DNA of 64,000 nucleotides from Hyphomicrobiales bacterium (GCA_900465675.1 UBJR01000006.1:1-64000), one strand, 5' to 3'; counted from the stretch's first letter, positions 50,194 to 59,350 are shown. The notes: generated by a model from the letters alone, not told the origin. Numbers and translations are program-made.

Positions 50194-51849
50194 TTGACCA
50201 ATTTTGAATCGCTTGGTGTCTCCAAGCCGATCGTCGCCACTCTTTTCCAGCTCGGCATCGAAACGCCGACCCCCATCCAGGAAAAGGCGATCCCCCTGCT
50301 CATCCAGGGTCGTGACCTCATCGGTCTCGCCCAGACCGGCACCGGCAAGACGGCCGCCTTCGGCCTGCCGCTCATCGAAAAGCTGATCCCCGAAGAGCGC
50401 CGCCCCGACAACCGCACCACCCGTACGCTGATCCTGGCGCCGACCCGCGAACTGGTGAACCAGATCGCCGTCAACCTGAAGAACTTCCTGCGCAAGTCGC
50501 ATCTGCGCATCAACGTCGTCGTCGGCGGCGTGTCGATCAACAAGCAGCAGCTGCAGCTTGAAAAGGGCACCGACATCCTAGTCGCCACCCCGGGCCGCCT
50601 GCTCGACCTCGTCAACCGCCGCGCCATCGGCCTGACCGCCGTGCGCTACCTCGTGCTCGACGAAGCCGACCAGATGCTTGACCTGGGCTTCGTGCATGAC
50701 CTGCGCAAGATCTCCAAGATGGTGCCGAAGAAGCGCCAGACCATGCTGTTTTCGGCCACCATGCCGAAGGCGATTGCCGATCTCGCCGCCGACTTCCTGA
50801 CCGATCCGGTTACCGTCGAAGTCACGCCTCCGGGCAAGGCTGCTGACAAGGTCGAGCAGTACGTTCACTTCGTCAACGGCAAGAACGACAAGACCGACCT
50901 CTTGAAGAAGTCGCTGACGCAGAACCCGGATGGCCGCGCCATCGTCTTCCTGCGCACCAAGCATGGTGCCGAGAAGCTGATGAAGCATCTCGATTCCGTC
51001 GGCTACTCGGTCGCCTCGATCCATGGCAACAAGAGTCAGGGCCAGCGCGAGCGCGCCCTGAAGTCCTTCAAGGACGGCGATATCAAGACGCTGATCGCCA
51101 CCGACGTTGCCGCCCGCGGCATCGACATTCCGGCCGTCAGCCACGTCTACAACTACGACCTGCCTGAAGTCGCCGAAGCCTATGTCCACCGCATCGGCCG
51201 TACCGCCCGTGCCGGCCGTGACGGTATCGCGATCGCCTTCTGCGCCCCAGATGAAGCCCGCCTGCTCCGCGACATCGAGAAGCTGATGAACATCAGCATC
51301 ACCGTTGCCAGCGGCGAAGCGCCGGCCGACATGCGCGCCGCCCCGCGCCGTGCAAATGGCAACGGCAATGGCAACAACCGCAATCGCGGTGGCGAGCGTC
51401 AGGCCCGTGGCGGCGAAGGCCGCAGCGAGCAGCCCCGTGGCGAAAACCGCGGCAACCGTCCGCAGCGTCCGCGCCGCGAAGGTGAAGGCGGTGAGGTTCG
51501 TGCAGGTGGCGAGGAGCGCCGCGAGCGCCGTCCCCGTCCCGAGCGCCAGACCCAGCGCAACGAGGACTTCCGCGGCCAGCGCCGTGGCGAAGTCGCTCCG
51601 GACCTCGGCCCGGACAACGATCTCGCAACGACGTCGGATTTCCGTCCTGCCGTCAAGAAGCCGCAGCGTCCGCACCATGGCGGTGGCGAAAACCGCCATC
51701 ATCCGGGCGGCGCCCGCAATGCCCACGGCCGTCCAGCCCGCAAGCATGGCGAAGGCCAGCAGGCCCAGGGCGAGCGCAAGGATGGCTCCGGCGGCATCCG
51801 CCGCAAGGGCCCGCGCAACGGCGGTGGCCAGCGCCGCGAACAGGCCTGA
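50194..51849 (+). CDS. DEAD-box RNA helicase with RGG-like tail
   Basis: The 551-residue product has the DEAD-box set: F-SLGVSKPIV and Q-motif PTPIQEKAI, AQTGTGKTAAF (motif I), PTREL (Ia), TPGRLLDL, DEADQML (II), SATMP (III), IVFLRTKHGAEKL (IV), ATDVAARGID (V) and HRIGRTARAG (VI). The C-terminal ~170 residues are low-complexity (RG, GNGN, RPRREGEG, HPGGARN) and RNA-binding in character. It unwinds RNA in decay, translation or ribosome assembly, similar to RhlE. The start is TTG 50194, with AAAGG seven bases upstream; an overlapping ATG is followed by a stop after two codons. A strong terminator follows at 51877. Confidence 0.93.
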   Translation: MTNFESLGVSKPIVATLFQLGIETPTPIQEKAIPLLIQGRDLIGLAQTGTGKTAAFGLPLIEKLIPEERRPDNRTTRTLILAPTRELVNQIAVNLKNFLRKSHLRINVVVGGVSINKQQLQLEKGTDILVATPGRLLDLVNRRAIGLTAVRYLVLDEADQMLDLGFVHDLRKISKMVPKKRQTMLFSATMPKAIADLAADFLTDPVTVEVTPPGKAADKVEQYVHFVNGKNDKTDLLKKSLTQNPDGRAIVFLRTKHGAEKLMKHLDSVGYSVASIHGNKSQGQRERALKSFKDGDIKTLIATDVAARGIDIPAVSHVYNYDLPEVAEAYVHRIGRTARAGRDGIAIAFCAPDEARLLRDIEKLMNISITVASGEAPADMRAAPRRANGNGNGNNRNRGGERQARGGEGRSEQPRGENRGNRPQRPRREGEGGEVRAGGEERRERRPRPERQTQRNEDFRGQRRGEVAPDLGPDNDLATTSDFRPAVKKPQRPHHGGGENRHHPGGARNAHGRPARKHGEGQQAQGERKDGSGGIRRKGPRNGGGQRREQA

Positions 51850-51876
51850 GCGTCTGTCCGAATACTGAATTCACGA

Positions 51877-51907
51877 AGAGGCCGGTATATTCCGGCCTCT
51901 TTTTGTT
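51877..51907 (+). terminator. Rho-independent terminator after the helicase gene
   Basis: AGAGGCCGG (51877-51885), loop TATATT and CCGGCCTCT (51892-51900) form a perfect 9-bp GC-rich stem followed by TTTTGTTTT. It lies 28 bp after the helicase stop. Confidence 0.92.
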
Positions 51908-52110
51908 TTAAAACATAGGAGACGGCTTACATCCGGATAAGCGGCCTTGAAGCGCCGTGAACCGGTCACATGTGAAAAACGACATTGCAATCTGCATGCG
52001 AGACGCCGGGATCGTCATCCAAGCAGTATTGTTGGGCGCAGGCTCCGGACAGGAGCGGGCGCCGTTAACTGTGTTTATTTTCAAGTCCATTGGATTAAGT
52101 GAGATAGCCA

Positions 52111-53895
52111 GTGTCATTGCCTTCGAGATCGAGCGCGCGCCGCTTCCAGTTCATCCTGATCAAACCGTCGCACTATGACGACGACGGTTACGTGATCCGC
52201 TGGTGGCGGGCGATGATCCCTTCCAATTCGCTGGCCGCGCTTTACGGCATCGCCGCCGACTGCGGCGAGCGCGAGGTGCTCGGCCCAGGTGTCGGCATCG
52301 ATATCAAGGTGATCGACGAGACCAACACCCGGGTCAATATTCCGGAACTCCTGTCACTGCTTGCCCGCAACGGCAATTTTGGCATGGTCGGCCTCATCGG
52401 CGTGCAGTCCAACCAATATCCCCGCGCCCTCGATATCGCCCGCCCCTTCCGCGCCGCCGGCATTCCTGTGTCGATGGGGGGCTTCCATGTCTCCGGCTGT
52501 CTGTCGATGCTCGACGGCAAGGCCGTGGAGCTCGATGCCTGCCGTGAAATGGGCATCTCGATGTTTGCCGGTGAAGCCGAAGGGCGCCTCGACAAGGTGC
52601 TGCAGGACGCAGCCTATGGCCAGCTGGAACCCGTCTACAATTTCATGAACGATCTGCCCGGCATCGGCGGCACGCCCGTGCCCTTCCTGCGCAAGGAAAA
52701 CATCCAGCACACGCTCGGCCTCTCCAGCAGTTTCGATGCCGGACGCGGCTGCCCCTACCAGTGCTCGTTCTGTACGATCATCAATGTCCAGGGCCGCAAG
52801 TCGCGCTTCCGCTCGGCCGACGACATCGAAAAGCTGGTCCGGATGAACTGGGCGCAGGGCATCCACAAGTTCTTCATCACCGACGACAACTTCGCCCGCA
52901 ACCGCGATTGGGAAGCGATCTTCGACCGGCTGATCGAACTGAGGGAGAAGGATGGCATTCCGCTCGGCCTGATGATCCAGGTCGATACGCTCTGCCACAA
53001 GATCCCGAACTTCATCGAAAAATCGAAGCGCGCTGGCGTTACGCGCGTCTTCATCGGCCTCGAAAACGTCAACCCCGACAATCTGACAGCCGCCAAGAAG
53101 AACCAGAACAAGATCACCGAATACCGCAAGATGCTACTCGCCTGGAAGGCGCAGGGCATCATGACGCTGGCCGGCTACATCCTGGGCTTCCCGGCCGACA
53201 CGCCCGAAAGCATCCGCCGCGACATCCAGATCATCCAGCACGAACTTCCGCTTGATGTCATCGAGTTCTTCGTGCTGACGCCCCTGCCGGGTTCAGAGGA
53301 CCATCAGACGCTATGGCGCAAGGGCGTCGAGATGGACGGCGATCTCAACACCTACGACGTCGAGCATGTCTGCACCGCTCATGACAAGATGAGCCGCGCA
53401 GAATGGGAGACGGTCTACCGTGAGGCGTGGTCGCTCTATTACTCGCCCGAGCATGTGAAGACGCTGCTGCGCCGCGCGGTAGCAACAGGCGTTCCGCTCG
53501 CTAGCCTCGTCAAGGTCCTCGTCTCCTTCGCAACGACGGTCCCACTCGAAAACGTTCATCCGCTGCAGAGCGGGTTGCTGCGCCTGAAGCACCCCTCGGA
53601 ACTGCGACCCGGCCTGAAGCCGGTCCATCCGATGCTCTTCTGGCCTCGCTTTGCCAGGGAAACTTTCAGCAAGCACATGAAGCTTGCCGGTGTGATAGCA
53701 AAGATGAGCTACGCCGCCTTCAAGATTGCCAGGGACCCGGCCTCGAAGACCTACATGGATCAGGCGCTGACGCCGGTCGAGGACAACGAGGAAGAGCGCC
53801 TCGAGCTTTTCACCAAGACCTCAGGCGGCACCGCCGCCGTCACCCACGTCCGCAAGATCGCAAAGCTCACCCACGCGGCTCCGGCCGCCGAGTGA
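52111..53895 (+). CDS. Cobalamin-binding-type radical SAM protein of unknown function
   Basis: The 594-residue product has an N-terminal B12-binding-like Rossmann domain (about 1-180; IPSNSLAALYGIAADC, IDIKVIDETN, GNFGMVGLIGVQSNQYPRALDIA, GGFHVSGC) and a radical SAM domain with the 4Fe-4S motif GRGCPYQCSFCTIINVQGRKSRFRS (CxxxCxxC). Conserved VFIGLENVNPDNL and FFVLTPLPGSEDHQ follow. A C-terminal helical region of about 150 residues ends the protein. Substrate is unknown. Start is GTG 52111 with AAGTGAG upstream. It is a single gene, convergent with a DMT transporter. Confidence 0.85.
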   Translation: MSLPSRSSARRFQFILIKPSHYDDDGYVIRWWRAMIPSNSLAALYGIAADCGEREVLGPGVGIDIKVIDETNTRVNIPELLSLLARNGNFGMVGLIGVQSNQYPRALDIARPFRAAGIPVSMGGFHVSGCLSMLDGKAVELDACREMGISMFAGEAEGRLDKVLQDAAYGQLEPVYNFMNDLPGIGGTPVPFLRKENIQHTLGLSSSFDAGRGCPYQCSFCTIINVQGRKSRFRSADDIEKLVRMNWAQGIHKFFITDDNFARNRDWEAIFDRLIELREKDGIPLGLMIQVDTLCHKIPNFIEKSKRAGVTRVFIGLENVNPDNLTAAKKNQNKITEYRKMLLAWKAQGIMTLAGYILGFPADTPESIRRDIQIIQHELPLDVIEFFVLTPLPGSEDHQTLWRKGVEMDGDLNTYDVEHVCTAHDKMSRAEWETVYREAWSLYYSPEHVKTLLRRAVATGVPLASLVKVLVSFATTVPLENVHPLQSGLLRLKHPSELRPGLKPVHPMLFWPRFARETFSKHMKLAGVIAKMSYAAFKIARDPASKTYMDQALTPVEDNEEERLELFTKTSGGTAAVTHVRKIAKLTHAAPAAE

Positions 53896-54786
53896 TCAGG
53901 CCTCGATCGTCTGCACGCTCTTTCGATTGGTGAGATAGACACCAGTGACAACAACGACAGTCCCGAGGATGAGCGGCAGTGTCAGCGGCTCGCCGAAGGC
54001 GATAAAGGCCTCGATCGCCACCGTCGGCGGCATCAGGTAAATCAGCGAAGCGGCGCGCGACACCTGACCGCGGCGGATCAGGTAGAGCAACAGGCCGATG
54101 CCGCCCATCGACAGACCGAAGACCGACCAGGCCAGCGCCGCGAAGGCTTCGGCGGTGCCGTCGAAATGCAGGCTTTCGAAGGCGAGCGCCAGCGGCACGG
54201 TGATGATGAGCGCGCCGAGATATTGCAATGTCGCGATGGTATTCAGGTCGCCGCTGTGGAGATGCTTCTTCTGATAGATCGTTCCGTAGGTGACCGAGGC
54301 CATGCCGATCAGGTTGATCGTCAGCGGCACCGCCGCATGCATCAGATCGGCGGTCGCCGGTTCGAGAAGCTTGGGCGACACGGCAATGATAATGCCGAGG
54401 AAACCAAGCGCCAGACCGAACTTCTGCGCCGGCTGCAGACGCTCACCGATCAGGAAGGGTGCGGCCATCGCCGTCAGTAGCGGCTGCATGGCGGCAATCA
54501 CGCCAGAGATGCCGGCCGGTACGCCATTCGCGATCGCCCACCATATGGCGGCAAGATAAAAGCCGTGCAGGAAAAATCCGGAATAGATCGCCCGCCAGAT
54601 GGTCGCCCGGTCGGGCCACTTCGCCTTCAGCACCAGACAGAGCGCCAGGAAGGCGAGCGCCGACAGCGTGTAGCGCATGACGAGAAACGTGAACGGCTCC
54701 GAATGCATCGCCGCATATTTCGCCACGACCCAGCCGGTCGACCAGAGAAGCACGAAGATGGCGGGAGCGAAGCGGTCGAGGGTCAT
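53896..54786 (-). CDS. EamA/DMT family transporter
   Basis: The 296-residue product has about ten hydrophobic segments in two EamA halves: APAIFVLLWSTGWVVAKYA, FTFLVMRYTLSALAFLAL and a second half beginning near LIGMASVTYGTIYQKKH, ending LILGTVVVVTGVYLTNRK. It probably exports a metabolite; substrate unknown. Its stop (53896) abuts the radical SAM stop (53895) convergently. Confidence 0.87.
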   Translation of the reverse strand: MTLDRFAPAIFVLLWSTGWVVAKYAAMHSEPFTFLVMRYTLSALAFLALCLVLKAKWPDRATIWRAIYSGFFLHGFYLAAIWWAIANGVPAGISGVIAAMQPLLTAMAAPFLIGERLQPAQKFGLALGFLGIIIAVSPKLLEPATADLMHAAVPLTINLIGMASVTYGTIYQKKHLHSGDLNTIATLQYLGALIITVPLALAFESLHFDGTAEAFAALAWSVFGLSMGGIGLLLYLIRRGQVSRAASLIYLMPPTVAIEAFIAFGEPLTLPLILGTVVVVTGVYLTNRKSVQTIEA

Positions 54787-54901
54787 GATGCGGCTCGGGG
54801 CAAGAGCAAGAATATCCCCGGCTGATAGCCTCCCCGCTCCGCTGCGTCAAAGGCGAAACGTTGATGCTAAATTCAAATCCGGCTGATGCCCAGAAACCGA
54901 A

Positions 54902-54925
54902 ATGGCCGGGCGATTGCCCGGCCAT
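54902..54925 (-). terminator. Likely terminator of iolG
   Basis: ATGGCCGGGC (54902-54911), loop GATT and GCCCGGCCAT (54916-54925) form a perfect 10-bp stem. On the minus strand it lies 33 bp past the iolG stop and is followed by TTTCGGTTTCT, a weak T-tract. Confidence 0.65.
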
Positions 54926-54957
54926 CTCATGGTCAGCTTCCGGTCGGGAGAAGGCCG

Positions 54958-55950
54958 TCAGCCGATCTTGATGAGCTTGCCTTCCTTGACGGACTGGACC
55001 GCAGCATCGGCAAGCGCCAGCGCAGCGAGACCATCGGCACCCGACGGCGCGATCTTGCTGCCCTTTTCGATCGCGGCGATGAAACTGGCGATCTCGTTGG
55101 CATAGGCTTCGGTGTAGCGGGTCATGAAGAAGTCGTGCAGCGGCGGGCGGGTATAGCCGTCGCCATTGGCGACTTCGATCGAAACGGGGCGCTGGTTCTC
55201 GGCGGCAACCATGCCCTTCGAACCATGCACTTCGATGCGCTGGTCGTAGCCATAGGTGGCGCGGCGCGAGTTGGAGATCATCGCCTGCTTGCCGGATTTC
55301 GTCTGCAACAGAACCGAGACGCTGTCGTAATCGCCAGCTTCGCCGATCGCCTTGTCGACGAGAACGGCAGCCGTTGCGAAAACCGAGACCGGCTCTTCGC
55401 CGAGCAGGAAACGCGCCATGTCGAAGTCATGGATCGTCATGTCGCGGAAGATGCCGCCCGAACGCTTGATGTAGTCGACCGGCGGCGCGCCGGGATCACG
55501 CGAGGTGATCGTCACCATCTCGACATCGCCGATGCGGCCATCGTCGATCGTCTTGCGAACGGCCATGAAATGCGGGTCGAAGCGGCGGTTGAAGCCAACC
55601 ATCAGCTTGCCCTTGTTCTCTTCCACGACCTTCATGCAGGCCCGGACGCGGCCGACATCGAGATCGATCGGCTTTTCGCAGAAGATCGCCTTCCCGGCGC
55701 GCGCGAAGCGCTCGATCAGATCGGCATGCGTATCCGTCGGCGTACAGATGACGACGGCATCGATATCCTTGGCGGCTTCGATCGCCTCGATCGTGCGCAC
55801 TTCGCAGCCATAGGCCGAAGCGATGGCGTCTGCTGCCTGCGGAAATGCATCGGCGACGGCGACGAGCTTGGCATTCGCATCGCCGCTTACGGCCTTGGCA
55901 TGCACCTTGCCAATACGGCCGGCACCGAGAAGACCAAATCTGACAGTCAT
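54958..55950 (-). CDS. iolG: Inositol 2-dehydrogenase
   Basis: IolG (IdhA) oxidises myo-inositol to 2-keto-myo-inositol with NAD+. The 330-residue product has VRFGLLGAGRIGKVHAKAV (Rossmann), VVICTPTDTHADLIERFA, AIFCEKPIDLDVGRV (catalytic EKP), MVGFNRRFDPHF, GGIFRDMTIHDFDMARFLLGEEP (GGxxxD-H region) and RRATYGYDQRIEVHGSKGM. The gene is alone, away from iolCDEB as is usual in rhizobia. GGGAGG precedes ATG 55950. An IolR-type site lies just upstream. Confidence 0.93.
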   Translation of the reverse strand: MTVRFGLLGAGRIGKVHAKAVSGDANAKLVAVADAFPQAADAIASAYGCEVRTIEAIEAAKDIDAVVICTPTDTHADLIERFARAGKAIFCEKPIDLDVGRVRACMKVVEENKGKLMVGFNRRFDPHFMAVRKTIDDGRIGDVEMVTITSRDPGAPPVDYIKRSGGIFRDMTIHDFDMARFLLGEEPVSVFATAAVLVDKAIGEAGDYDSVSVLLQTKSGKQAMISNSRRATYGYDQRIEVHGSKGMVAAENQRPVSIEVANGDGYTRPPLHDFFMTRYTEAYANEIASFIAAIEKGSKIAPSGADGLAALALADAAVQSVKEGKLIKIG

Positions 55951-56000
55951 GAGAACCTCCCTGAGAATTCGGAACAAATGGACCGAATTGCAATATTTCT

Positions 56001-56014
56001 GGAATTTTCATTCC
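56001..56014 (-). promoter_or_regulatory. Putative IolR operator upstream of iolG
   Basis: GGAA-TTTTCA-TTCC is an exact match to the GGAA-N6-TTCC palindrome reported as the IolR binding site in Sinorhizobium. It lies about 50-65 bp upstream of the iolG ATG. Confidence 0.65.
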
Positions 56015-56089
56015 ATTTTTGACGCGAGCCGTCAAGCCCGCCACCCTTTCACATTTGTGAAATCCATCCTAAAGACAAGTGATGGAAAT

Positions 56090-56347
56090 ATGACCGGGGA
56101 ACTTATGCAGCTGATTGATCCAACCCATCCCGCCTATCGCAACGTCTGGGTACGTGCGCTCATCGTTGCAGTCTGCCTTGGCTGGGCGGGTGTGGAATTT
56201 TTCGGCGGCGATCCCTTCTGGGGCGTGCTGTCGGGCGCAGCGGGCATCTATGCCTTCTATATGCTGTTCTGGACCTTCAAGCCGCAGCCTGCGGAAGAGA
56301 AGACAGAAAGCGCGGAGCCCGTCGCCGAAGACAAGGATCCGGAGTGA
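56090..56347 (+). CDS. Small membrane protein, DUF3329-like
   Basis: The 85-residue product begins MTGELMQLIDPTHPAYRNVWVRALIVAVCLGWAGVEF and has two hydrophobic segments (about 21-37 and 42-60) and an acidic C-terminal tail (EEKTESAEPVAEDKDPE). It resembles DUF3329-type proteins; the role is unknown. The start could be ATG 56105 (MQLIDPT); neither has an ideal SD. It ends exactly at the end of the convergent J-domain-like gene. Confidence 0.7.
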   Translation: MTGELMQLIDPTHPAYRNVWVRALIVAVCLGWAGVEFFGGDPFWGVLSGAAGIYAFYMLFWTFKPQPAEEKTESAEPVAEDKDPE

Positions 56348-56851
56348 TCAGCGGCTAAGGCGGCGCACCGCTTCATCGATCAGAAGATTCGCCAGTGTCA
56401 TGCGCCGCGTCGCGTTGTCGCGGAACTGCGGCAGCACGCGATCGGGATGATTGGCCTTGGCAAAGGCGCGGCGCTTTTCACCGAGCGACTGCACCGTATC
56501 CGTCGATGAGATCGCCAGCTCCGCCGCAATGTCGGCCGGGGCGATGCGAGACAGATGTTCGGGCATGACGGGTTCCGGCTCAGGCTCCGGTGCGGGTTCA
56601 GGCTCAGGCTCGGCCACAGGCGCTTCCGGCGCGGGTGGTGGCGCCTCGAATTCGAGATTGTCGAAATAGGCCTGGCCGGGCTTCTGCGCCCCCGCAGCCG
56701 ACACGCCTTCCATCACATCGAAGGCAAGGCCGGTCGCGAAACCGCGAACGCGATAGGCCGCGGGCTGATCGCCAGCCTCGTCGTCTTCCTCGCCTTCTTC
56801 CGCCTTCAGGCGCTCCAGAACCGACTGGAACACCGATTGTCCGAACAGCAT
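56348..56851 (-). CDS. Proline-rich protein with C-terminal J-domain-like motif
   Basis: The 167-residue product has an acidic N-terminal part (EEGEEDDEAGDQ), then a Pro-Glu/Ala-rich linker of E-P repeats (about 70-95) and a C-terminal helical part: LGEKRRAFAKANHPDRVLPQF. HPDR is the signature tripeptide HPD of J domains, on a helix-loop-helix; helices flanking it are present but the N-terminal part of the J domain is short. It could partner with Hsp70. Not a standard DnaJ; no signal peptide. Confidence 0.65.
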   Translation of the reverse strand: MLFGQSVFQSVLERLKAEEGEEDDEAGDQPAAYRVRGFATGLAFDVMEGVSAAGAQKPGQAYFDNLEFEAPPPAPEAPVAEPEPEPAPEPEPEPVMPEHLSRIAPADIAAELAISSTDTVQSLGEKRRAFAKANHPDRVLPQFRDNATRRMTLANLLIDEAVRRLSR

Positions 56852-56911
56852 GTCGCCTTCCCGTTTCGAAGGGGCGCAGTCTCGCGCCCCAACATGGCGC
56901 CGGGCTTGTGG

Positions 56912-57916
56912 CTATGGAGACAGCGCCATCGCTTCCGCGAGGATCAGGTCGTAAAGCAGCCGCGCGCTCGGCGGCAGCGCCCGCTCTCGCGCCGTGATCA
57001 GGCTGTAAGGCTTGACGTTGATCTCGAATTCGGTCGGCAGGATGCGAACATCGGCAGCCTGCGAATTCTGGCTCGCCAGGAACTGCGCGACGTCGATCGC
57101 CACCGGCGCGATCGCATCCGTCTTGCAGACGATGGCGCAGGTCAGAAGCAGCGACGAGGTGTTGACGATATTTCCGGGTACCGGAACACCCGCCCCCAGG
57201 AAGATGTCCTCCACTGTCCGGCGCAGCAGCGTGCCCGGCGGCTGGAACACCCAGTCATAGTCGCTAAGGTCGGACAGGCTGCTCGGGCCGCCCTGCAACA
57301 GCGGATGCCCGCTGCGCACGATCAGGCAGGCCTTCTCGATGCCGATCTCGCGCACCTCGAAAAGCCGCGGATTGAGATCGTCGGGGATGCGGCTGATGAT
57401 GAAGTCGTGCCGCGCCGCCAGGAGCTCGCGCGCCAGTACGTTGCTGGTCTCCACCTGGATGTTGACCTCGATCCCCGGGAAGCTCTTTCGCACCTTGTCG
57501 ATGGCGGGAACGACGAGGCTCATGGCCGGCGCCGTGACCGCGCCGATGAACACCGAACCGCCCTTCCCGCTCTTCAGTTCGGCGATCTCCCGGCCCGCCT
57601 CGCGCAGCTCCAGCAGGATCTTGCGTGCACGTCTGGCGAGTGCTTCTCCGAAGGTCGTCAGTACCACGCCGCGTGCCACCCTCTCGTAGAGCGCGGTCTT
57701 CAGGATTGATTCCATTTCGGACAGCATCCGCGATGCGGCGGGCTGCGAGATGGCGAGCGTCTCCGCCGCGGCCGAAATCTGGCCGCTATCTTCGATTGCG
57801 ACGATCATACGCAGGTGATTCAGCTTTAAACCCGCACGCAGAAAGGCATCGTCGGCAAAATTATCGCTGTGGATATCGACGTGATCCAGCGAAAGCGGCT
57901 CGGAAATGACCGGCAT
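56912..57916 (-). CDS. gbpR: LysR family regulator GbpR
   Basis: The 334-residue product has a LysR HTH (LKLNHLRMIVAIEDSGQISAAAETLAISQPAASRMLSEMESIL) and an effector domain (GSVFIGAVTAPAMSLVVPAIDKVRKSFPGIEVNIQVETSNVLARELL). It lies divergently from chvE, the position of GbpR (galactose-binding protein regulator) in Agrobacterium, where it controls chvE in response to sugars. ATG 57916 has GGGAGG eight bases upstream. The symbol rests on synteny. Confidence 0.88.
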   Translation of the reverse strand: MPVISEPLSLDHVDIHSDNFADDAFLRAGLKLNHLRMIVAIEDSGQISAAAETLAISQPAASRMLSEMESILKTALYERVARGVVLTTFGEALARRARKILLELREAGREIAELKSGKGGSVFIGAVTAPAMSLVVPAIDKVRKSFPGIEVNIQVETSNVLARELLAARHDFIISRIPDDLNPRLFEVREIGIEKACLIVRSGHPLLQGGPSSLSDLSDYDWVFQPPGTLLRRTVEDIFLGAGVPVPGNIVNTSSLLLTCAIVCKTDAIAPVAIDVAQFLASQNSQAADVRILPTEFEINVKPYSLITARERALPPSARLLYDLILAEAMALSP

Positions 57917-58189
57917 GGTTGCGGCCTCCCCTCCGCCTTCCATTAAAAGTAATACTTTTTAACAATATACCAAATTTGTTATGCACTTTACCACTTATTC
58001 TATTTGACAGTTATAGGATTCCGTACGAGTTTGCCGCCGTGTGCTGGTTGGCACTCAACACGTGTGAGATCGTGGAGGAGACCTACTTCGTTTCTCACCA
58101 TCTGAAGTAACTATCCGATCTACGGAACCTGCCACAGTTTCGTGGTGGGCGATTTTTCGTCCGCCGATCTATTAACAAGGGAGAGAGAA
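57917..58189. promoter_or_regulatory. gbpR-chvE divergent promoter region
   Basis: The 273-bp gap is AT-rich near 57948-58020. ATACCAAATTTGTTAT (about 57968-57983) is a LysR-type T-N11-A imperfect palindrome centred near 57975, a candidate GbpR site. TTGACA at 58004-58009 is a good -35 for chvE although the -10 is not obvious. The region is expected to carry sugar-responsive control. Confidence 0.55.
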
Positions 58190-59254
58190 ATGAAATCCAT
58201 TATCTCATTGATGGCTGCGGCTGCCTTCGGCGTCGCTTCGTTCGTTGTGCCTGCAATGGCAGCTGACAAGGGCCTCGTTGGCATCGCAATGCCGACCAAG
58301 GCTTCGGCTCGCTGGATCGACGACGGCAACAACATCGTCAAGCAGCTCACGGACGCCGGTTACCAGACCGACCTCCAGTACGCTGACGACGACATTCCGA
58401 ACCAGCTTTCGCAGATCGAAAACATGGTCACCAAGGGTGCCAAGGTTCTCGTTGTTGCTTCTATCGACGGCACGACCCTTTCGGACGTTCTCCAGAAGGC
58501 TCATGACGCCGGCATCAAGGTCATCGCTTATGACCGCCTGATCCGCGACTCCGGCAACGTTGACTACTATGCAACGTTCGACAACTTCCAGGTTGGCGTT
58601 CTCCAGGCTGGCACGATCGTCGACAAGCTCGGCCTCAAGGACGGCAAGGGCCCGTTCAACATCGAACTCTTCGGCGGTTCGCCGGACGACAACAACGCCT
58701 TCTTCTTCTATGACGGCGCAATGTCGGTTCTTCAGCCTTACATCGACAGCGGCAAGCTCGTCGTAAAGTCCGGCCAGACCGGCATGGACAAGGTTGGCAC
58801 GCTGCGTTGGGATCCGGCAACGGCCCAGGCTCGCATGGACAACCTGCTCTCGGCTAACTACACCGACGCAAAGGTTGACGCTGTTCTGTCGCCTTACGAC
58901 GGCCTGTCGATCGGCATCATCTCGTCGCTGAAGGGCGTCGGCTACGGTACGGCTGCACAGCCGCTGCCGGTCGTCACCGGCCAGGACTCGGAAATCCCGT
59001 CGATCAAGTCGATCATCGCTGGCGAACAGTATTCCTCGATCTTCAAGGATACCCGCGATCTCGCCAAGGTCACCGTTGCCATGGTTGATGCCGTCATGTC
59101 CGGCAAGGAGCCGGAAGTGAACGACACCAAGACCTACGACAACGGCGTCAAGGTCGTTCCGTCCTACCTGCTGAAGCCGGTTGCTGTCACCAAGGAGAAC
59201 TACAAGGCAGTTCTCGTTGATGGCGGTTATTACAAAGAAGACCAGCTGAAGTAA
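58190..59254 (+). CDS. chvE: ChvE multiple-sugar periplasmic binding protein
   Basis: ChvE binds aldose monosaccharides in the periplasm; in Agrobacterium it both feeds an ABC importer and activates VirA. The 354-residue product has a signal peptide ([24 protein letters not shown]) and [83 protein letters not shown] and [26 protein letters not shown], diagnostic of the family. AAGGGAGAG precedes ATG 58190. Codon use is strongly biased to common codons, consistent with high expression. Confidence 0.96.
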   Translation: MKSIISLMAAAAFGVASFVVPAMAADKGLVGIAMPTKASARWIDDGNNIVKQLTDAGYQTDLQYADDDIPNQLSQIENMVTKGAKVLVVASIDGTTLSDVLQKAHDAGIKVIAYDRLIRDSGNVDYYATFDNFQVGVLQAGTIVDKLGLKDGKGPFNIELFGGSPDDNNAFFFYDGAMSVLQPYIDSGKLVVKSGQTGMDKVGTLRWDPATAQARMDNLLSANYTDAKVDAVLSPYDGLSIGIISSLKGVGYGTAAQPLPVVTGQDSEIPSIKSIIAGEQYSSIFKDTRDLAKVTVAMVDAVMSGKEPEVNDTKTYDNGVKVVPSYLLKPVAVTKENYKAVLVDGGYYKEDQLK

Positions 59255-59266
59255 TATTATGAATGG

Positions 59267-59294
59267 CCGGAACCTGCACAATTGCGGGTTCCGG
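59267..59294 (+). promoter_or_regulatory. chvE-gguA intercistronic hairpin
   Basis: CCGGAACCTGCA (59267-59278), loop CAAT and TGCGGGTTCCGG (59283-59294) form a 12-bp stem with one G-U wobble. No T-tract follows, so it is likely an mRNA 3' stabiliser or partial attenuator that gives more chvE than gguAB product. Confidence 0.7.
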
Positions 59295-59350
59295 TCTTCG
59301 ATTCTATGATCGCCAGATCATTTTCGGTCGCGGCGTTGGGTTTTAAAGTA

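Noticed and set aside
50578..51747. Alanine/valine-rich minus-strand frame over the helicase gene
   Set aside because: Antisense of DEAD-box motifs; repetitive composition arises from the RG-rich tail.
57919..58110. 63-codon plus-strand frame between gbpR and chvE
   Set aside because: It begins inside the gbpR RBS and crosses the probable chvE promoter; no RBS and no similarity recognised.
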